Source: Bacteroidota bacterium (GTDB lineage Bacteria; Bacteroidota; Bacteroidia; Bacteroidales; Porphyromonadaceae). Taken from it: a stretch of 64,000 nt of DNA. The stretch spans positions 1-64,000 of the forward strand of contig JAEWDZ010000004.1 in NCBI GenBank assembly GCA_023389855.1, written 5' to 3'. This document shows, piece by piece, positions 60,230 to 64,000 of this stretch (positions within the stretch are counted from its first letter, which is position 1; each line of letters opens with the position of its first letter). The notes beneath the pieces were generated by a model, which was given only the letters and a program-made list of their open reading frames with translations, was not told the origin of the DNA and searched no databases. The translations under genes and the position numbers were made by a program.

Positions 60230-60809
60230 TCAATTATCATCTTCGTTGCAACGAAGAATCGGTATATTAGTCTTCGAGCGAGAAGACCTTAGAAAAGAAG
60301 TATCCAATTGACTTACCCTCATAGGTCTTTTGTGAAGTTAGTTTGATTTAAGAGAGACTTTGCTCTAGAACTTCTGTTCTATGAGTAGAGGAATTTGAGT
60401 TTTATTCGTTTTTGGAGGACTCGTGCGTGATGCTCGGGTTCTCCTTGTGTTTTTTACAAGCCTAGTAAAGATGAGATCGAAAAACCTTATCGGGCTAAAG
60501 CGTCTCACAAGAAATGGTCCTACATTCTAAGAATGATTATACTTCTGCCATATGATCATATTTTATAATAACGAAAAAGCCTCCCTTTTATATGGGATCA
60601 ATTTGAAGAAAAAGATCCGCATTCAATAAAAAAAGAATCAGGATCCAATAAAAATCCGATTCGGAATCGCTTAATATTGGATTCGATACCGTTGAATAGA
60701 TTTTTCTGCGTAGGCATTTAATTTTTCATATCTGTTCATCATTACTTAGTCTTACAAAATATTCTTACTGATTTTATAATCAACAGAGCGCTATTAACTA
60801 CTTATTAAG
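60230..60809. other. 580-nt noncoding stretch after ferredoxin with several hairpins
   Basis: No protein is supported. Perfect palindrome CTTCGTTGCAACGAAG at 60241-60256; stem GTCTTC/GAAGAC at 60270-60275 and 60282-60287; then a terminator-like hairpin at 60414-60456. Farther on, 60595-60690 has scattered GATTC/GAATC/GGATC repeats, including TCCGATTCGGA. The first 220 nt may be a long ferredoxin 3' UTR or a small RNA ending at that terminator. I saw no tmRNA, RNase P or SRP RNA signature. Confidence 0.45.
60414..60456 (+). terminator. Possible terminator downstream of ferredoxin or an sRNA
   Basis: GGAGGACTCGTGC (60414-60426) pairs with GCTCGGGTTCTCC (60432-60444) with one mismatch and two G-U pairs, followed by TTGTGTTTTTT. 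Confidence 0.6.
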
Positions 60810-60857
60810 TAAGAAAATAGAGAACTCCGATTATTGTCGGAGTTCTCTATTTTCTTA
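60810..60857 (-). terminator. Terminator of the lysC transcript
   Basis: A 21-bp perfect stem, 60810-60830 with 60837-60857, and a 6-nt loop. It lies 28 nt beyond the lysC stop and would work in both directions, its AT-rich base supplying the U-rich end. Confidence 0.88.
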
Positions 60858-60885
60858 TTGAGATAAAGGGTAAGTATTTCGTTAG

Positions 60886-62250
60886 TTATCCAATTTCTAC
60901 TGAAAGCGACAAATGACGGAATAGATGATCGCTAAGAGCTATCATGGCTCGTTTCTTATCCTCTGCAGCAACGGCCAAAACCAAACTGTAATTGCTACTA
61001 CCATAAGAAATCAAACGTAAAGGGATATCGTCCAGAGCTTCTAAAATCTTCGATTCAAAGCCTATCCGGTCCCAACTCATTGCTCCTACTACAGCAAGCA
61101 TGGTCATACCATATTGAACGTCTACAGAGCAGAATCCTTTAAGTTCTTGAATAAGACCTTCTAAATCCCCTGATTCTTCGATCGCCATCAAAATAGATTG
61201 ACCGTTAGAAGATATATGATCGGCTTTAATACCTCGTTTAACCAAAATCTGAGATATAGAAAAAATGATATCTGCAAGAGAGGTTGTACTATTTAGCTCA
61301 GGATGGGGATGTGCCGTGAGGACAACAATACCATCCTTAGCCGAAACGGCTTTCACAGTAGCGTTTCCCGTTTCTCCAGATATAGTAGTTCCCCGTGCAG
61401 AGGGGTCTAACGTATATAGTAGCTTTACTGTAATATTGGATCTACGAGCCGGCTCTATACAGGTGGGATGCAAAATCTTTGCTCCAAAGTGTGCTAACTC
61501 GGTAGCCTCCCCAAAATGTAGTCTTCTTACGGGTGACGTTACATTGACAATTCGAGGATCGTTGTTGTGAAGGCCATCGATATCGGTCCATATCTGTATT
61601 TCATCAGCATCAACAGCCTCACCGATGAGCGTTGCTGTGTAGTCACTGCCACCTCTTCTGAGATTGTCTATCTCTCCAAATGCATTTAGACAGATGTAGC
61701 CTTCTGCAATAAATAAGTGCCCTTTATTGCTGTTAGCCGCAACAAGAGACGATATGTTCTTGCGTATATAGTGTTGCTCTGGTTCACCCTCATGATTGAT
61801 TTTCATAAAATGAAGCGAATTGAGATGTGAGGGTACAATACCATGATAGCGCTGTACCGTAAGTAACATTAATTGAACACTTATTATTTCCCCCTTCGAT
61901 AGAATTCTTTTTTCATCATTAACGGTAAAAGCATCGTTATGCGTTTGTGCTTTTAGCTCTTCAAAAATAGGGAAAAGCATTATTCTTGCTTTAGCTCGCA
62001 ATTCGTCTTCATCAAAGAGTTCTTCAATGACTGTTTCATACTTGGCCTTAAGTGTATCTACAGCAGAATGAGCTTCCTCAAAAAGCCCTCTATATAAAAG
62101 CGAAGACAAATGAACTAGGGCATCTGTCGTACCACTCATCGCTGAGAGGACGACGATCTTTCGACCAGGGACTTTTGTAATAATGTCTGCTACGGAGCGT
62201 ATACGCTGAGCACTCCCCACGGAAGTTCCACCAAACTTAAGGACAATCAT
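60886..62250 (-). CDS. lysC: Aspartate kinase (monofunctional)
   Basis: A 454-residue enzyme that phosphorylates aspartate for lysine, threonine, methionine and diaminopimelate synthesis. I start at 62250, MIVLKFGGTSVGSAQRIRSV, since the family begins there; the frame extends back to 62313 inside ftsE. The kinase domain has KFGGTSVG, LRRGGSDYTATLIGEAVDAD near residues 201-220 and IWTDIDGLHNNDPR near residues 223-236. Two C-terminal ACT domains (about 300-454) should bind feedback inhibitors, probably lysine. No homoserine dehydrogenase is attached. It lies 7 nt after ftsE. Confidence 0.95.
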   Translation of the reverse strand: MIVLKFGGTSVGSAQRIRSVADIITKVPGRKIVVLSAMSGTTDALVHLSSLLYRGLFEEAHSAVDTLKAKYETVIEELFDEDELRAKARIMLFPIFEELKAQTHNDAFTVNDEKRILSKGEIISVQLMLLTVQRYHGIVPSHLNSLHFMKINHEGEPEQHYIRKNISSLVAANSNKGHLFIAEGYICLNAFGEIDNLRRGGSDYTATLIGEAVDADEIQIWTDIDGLHNNDPRIVNVTSPVRRLHFGEATELAHFGAKILHPTCIEPARRSNITVKLLYTLDPSARGTTISGETGNATVKAVSAKDGIVVLTAHPHPELNSTTSLADIIFSISQILVKRGIKADHISSNGQSILMAIEESGDLEGLIQELKGFCSVDVQYGMTMLAVVGAMSWDRIGFESKILEALDDIPLRLISYGSSNYSLVLAVAAEDKKRAMIALSDHLFRHLSLSVEIG

Positions 62251-62257
62251 AGCTAAC

Positions 62258-63007
62258 TTAGGAGGGCAAGTAATTAAAGTCTGAAGAAATGGAGTTTTTG
62301 TCTTGATTGACAAGATCTAATGTGCGCGTTTCGGAATTGATACAGTAGGTACGGGCAGGAATATGTCTGATAAGTTCGGCATTATGCGTGGACATCACCA
62401 CTGCAGTACCACTACGAGCAATTTCAGCAACCAGCTGTCCTATGGCAAGACCTGTAGCTCTGTCCAAGCCACTTGTTGGTTCATCCAGAATAATCAAATC
62501 AGGCATGACGATAAGGGCTCTGGCTATACATACACGTTCTGCCTCCCCGCCGGATAATTCATGAGGCATACGATATCCTTTGCCAGCCATTCCCACTTTT
62601 TCTAGTGCCTGGTGGATGAGAGATTTGCAGGTTGATTTTTCGTATTTACCAGTTGCACGTAATACGAATTCAAGGTTTTTATCTACTGAGCGATCGTAAA
62701 GAAGTTGTGCATCAGACTGAAAAACAATCCCCATACGACGTCGCATTGCCTGTCTTGTTTTTTGTTTTAAGCGGGTAAGATCGAAACCCAGAACGGATCC
62801 CTCACCTTGGAAGAGGGGAAGTTCACCGTATAAAACTTCTAATAACGAACTCTTGCCGCTACCTACCGGTCCTGTGATATAAACCATATCTCCAGGGTTT
62901 ATCTCTAAGTTAACGTGGTGCAGGATCTCGTTTTCGTAGCGATTTATCGTCGCATCTTTAAGAAGAACGGGTATAGAAGAGAGGTTGTTTCTCTGTTTTT
63001 TTGCCAT
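62258..63007 (-). CDS. ftsE: FtsE-like ABC ATP-binding protein
   Basis: A 249-residue ABC ATPase. Walker A ITGPVGSGKSSLLEVLYGEL near residues 44-63, Q-loop IVFQSDAQLL near residues 94-103, signature HELSGGEAERVCIARAL near residues 138-154, Walker B LIILDEPTSGLD, and the H-loop in MSTHNAELI. It resembles FtsE, the cell-division partner of FtsX that controls peptidoglycan hydrolases. No ftsX is beside it here; the neighbours are lysC downstream and a flavin oxidoreductase upstream. FtsE next to aspartokinase is, as I recall, also seen in Bacteroides. Confidence 0.88.
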   Translation of the reverse strand: MAKKQRNNLSSIPVLLKDATINRYENEILHHVNLEINPGDMVYITGPVGSGKSSLLEVLYGELPLFQGEGSVLGFDLTRLKQKTRQAMRRRMGIVFQSDAQLLYDRSVDKNLEFVLRATGKYEKSTCKSLIHQALEKVGMAGKGYRMPHELSGGEAERVCIARALIVMPDLIILDEPTSGLDRATGLAIGQLVAEIARSGTAVVMSTHNAELIRHIPARTYCINSETRTLDLVNQDKNSISSDFNYLPS

Positions 63008-63016
63008 CGTAATAGA

Positions 63017-63538
63017 TTATTTTTGAATGAATGATAGATACTCTTCGCAATTGATGGGCAAGCGTTGCATGATATCGGCGGAGAATGTATCATATATGGT
63101 GTGCATTCCTATCCAATTAGCTTGTACAAATGCAGCAGTTCCCTCAAATTGTTTTAAATAATCTTCAAGCGTATATAGCTGATATCCTTGATCGGAAAAC
63201 TCATGCTTGGCCCCACCTGCAGAAACAGCTATTCCCAGATCTTTTCCTGCTAATTTATCACCATTAGGCCCGTATGCCCAGCCGAATGTAAGTACTTCGT
63301 CAAGCCAACGCTTCATGATTGCTGGTACAGTATACCAGTATAAAGGGAATTGCAGAATGATACGATCGTATTGCTCCAAAATTGCCTGTTCTTCCGCTAT
63401 ATCCAGTGGCTGATCTAGAGGTGCAGATGTAGCTAGAATCCGTATTGCCACTTTACCAGTTAAGGCTTCTGTCCAATACTTATTAACAACCGATTTTTCT
63501 AAGCATGGATGACCAACTACTACTAGTGTCTTTTTCAT
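63017..63538 (-). CDS. NAD(P)H oxidoreductase, flavodoxin-2 fold (KefF/MdaB-like)
   Basis: A 173-residue FMN-dependent reductase. VVGHPCLEKSVVNKYW near residues 6-21 binds FMN phosphate, FPLYWYTVPAIMKRWLDEVL near residues 69-88 is the family signature, and GWAYGPNG follows, then ISAGGAKH-like (VSAGGAKHEFSDQGY). Such enzymes reduce quinones or electrophiles and sometimes gate potassium efflux with KefC. It lies 9 nt upstream of ftsE, so it may be transcribed with ftsE-lysC. The true substrate is unknown. Confidence 0.9.
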   Translation of the reverse strand: MKKTLVVVGHPCLEKSVVNKYWTEALTGKVAIRILATSAPLDQPLDIAEEQAILEQYDRIILQFPLYWYTVPAIMKRWLDEVLTFGWAYGPNGDKLAGKDLGIAVSAGGAKHEFSDQGYQLYTLEDYLKQFEGTAAFVQANWIGMHTIYDTFSADIMQRLPINCEEYLSFIQK

Positions 63539-63641
63539 TTGTTTATTTGTCTCTTTATTTTAAAATGAGAGAGGAAACATCGGAAGAGAACCTTCGAATG
63601 CTCCCTCTTTCGGATTTAAGAATATAAATTATACGTTTAGT

Positions 63642-64000
63642 TTAAAAACAAATACCGATGCCTGCAAAGCATTGCATAGTATTCATCTTTAAAAACCCTT
63701 TGTTATTATCCTCTTGTAATTTTTTATCGCTGTTTTTGTTGAAGACATTAAGGAAACCAAAGTCCAAACCTACTGTAGCATAGAATCGACTATAGAAAGC
63801 GAGCGCTTGGACTCCCCATCCGACATCATATCGTTTTGGTTTGAAAATATCAGCTAGCCCCTCTTTGAAAATATCATAGCTCACTTTCGCTCCTTTTAGC
63901 CCTGAGGCTGCAGTCCCAGCAAGAGCAACAGAAAAATAGGGTCCTGTCTGTAGGGCAACTGCAATTGAGCGACTAACATTTAGGCGATAACCAAAATTTA
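63642..64000 (-). CDS. Outer-membrane beta-barrel protein, C-terminal part (cut by window end)
   Basis: The frame is open from the window end to the stop at 63642, giving about 119 residues. It has alternating amphipathic strands ending in aromatic residues, such as ALQTGPYFSVALAG, VQALAFYSRFYATVGLDFGF and the final CFAGIGICF. A C-terminal phenylalanine and this pattern fit an eight-stranded outer-membrane barrel of the PorT/OmpA-like type common in Bacteroidetes. The Met or Val at 63884 that starts the longest closed frame is internal, so the start is beyond the window. No function can be named. Confidence 0.72.
   Translation of the reverse strand, partial: NFGYRLNVSRSIAVALQTGPYFSVALAGTAASGLKGAKVSYDIFKEGLADIFKPKRYDVGWGVQALAFYSRFYATVGLDFGFLNVFNKNSDKKLQEDNNKGFLKMNTMQCFAGIGICF

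Noticed and set aside
60595..60690. GATTC/GAATC-rich repeats as a possible CRISPR or REP element
   Set aside because: Repeat units are irregular in length and spacing and only partly alike, so no defined element can be claimed.
63642..63884. 80-residue stand-alone protein at the right end
   Set aside because: The frame stays open to the window edge with the same beta-strand pattern, so the GTG at 63884 is an internal codon of a larger gene.
1..64000. tRNA, rRNA, CRISPR arrays and insertion sequences
   Set aside because: I looked in the intergenic stretches for T-loop motifs, regular direct repeats with spacers, and transposase-like frames with end repeats and found none. A tRNA-finding program would settle the first point.

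Overview
The window looks like chromosome of an anaerobic member of the Bacteroidales, most likely Porphyromonas or a close relative. I base this on four things. The promoters have the Bacteroidetes form (TTTG or TTG, 19-20 nt, then TAnnTTTG). There is a complete hmuYRSTUV haem-acquisition operon in the order known from Porphyromonas. Bacteroidetes-restricted families are present (DUF2023 beside flavodoxin, DUF4295 beside rpmB-rpmG). Spermidine appears to be made by the carboxynorspermidine route (nspC). The DNA is moderately AT-rich. I found no rRNA, tRNA, insertion sequence, prophage or CRISPR array, so this is mostly core chromosome.

Layout. 0-1.4 kb: flavodoxin and its DUF2023 neighbour. 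1.5-7.7 kb: one tightly packed plus-strand run, pyrK-pyrD-thioesterase-three glycosyltransferases-ROK sugar kinase. 7.6-9.4 kb: aroC and an FKBP/SlyD-like isomerase on the minus strand. 9.6-11.8 kb: an envelope-stress-like cassette of a sensor-type membrane protein without a kinase domain, an ECF sigma factor, a membrane protein in the anti-sigma position and a small secreted CpxP-like protein. 12.0-12.7 kb: rpmB-rpmG-DUF4295. 13.2-16.4 kb: lemA, then ybeY and a degenerate GH92 lipoprotein on the minus strand. 16.6-22.0 kb: PASTA protein-rluD-ddl-acyltransferase-CoA transferase. 22.1-23.8 kb: a small HTH protein and a DUF2007-Usp-Usp fusion.

23.9-33.9 kb holds a second flavodoxin and the hmuYRSTUV operon: haemophore-like lipoprotein, TonB receptor, CobN-like chelatase, and three small membrane proteins including an ExbB-like motor. 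33.9-41.0 kb is a minus-strand housekeeping block (lepA, dnaB, mtaB, glycosyltransferase, queF, lipid kinase). 41.5-46.3 kb is a second metal/siderophore uptake cassette resembling XusABC, with a ferric-reductase-like membrane protein in the middle. 46.7-49.7 kb is gppA/ppx and ppk1. 49.9-54.7 kb is nspC-ftsY-rimO and an HU-like/transmembrane/LysM protein. 54.8-59.6 kb is tsaC-wcaJ/wbaP-clcA-fmt. 60.1 kb is a 2[4Fe-4S] ferredoxin. 60.9-63.5 kb is lysC-ftsE-NAD(P)H oxidoreductase. The window ends inside an outer-membrane beta-barrel gene.

The main theme is iron. Two TonB-linked uptake systems, two flavodoxins and a ferredoxin share the window. Their promoters carry a recurring TACCTA/TAGGTA hexamer: six copies upstream of the ferredoxin, a palindromic pair abutting the hmuY promoter, and one copy upstream of the first flavodoxin. 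The hmuY and second flavodoxin promoters also share an identical 10-mer over the -33 element. This suggests an iron/haem regulon whose control sites may not have been described. Starts of aroC, pyrD, lysC, hmuT, lemA, ppk, the Xus-like receptor and the CpxP-like gene were moved inward from the longest open frame, using promoter positions, gene overlaps and family N-termini.
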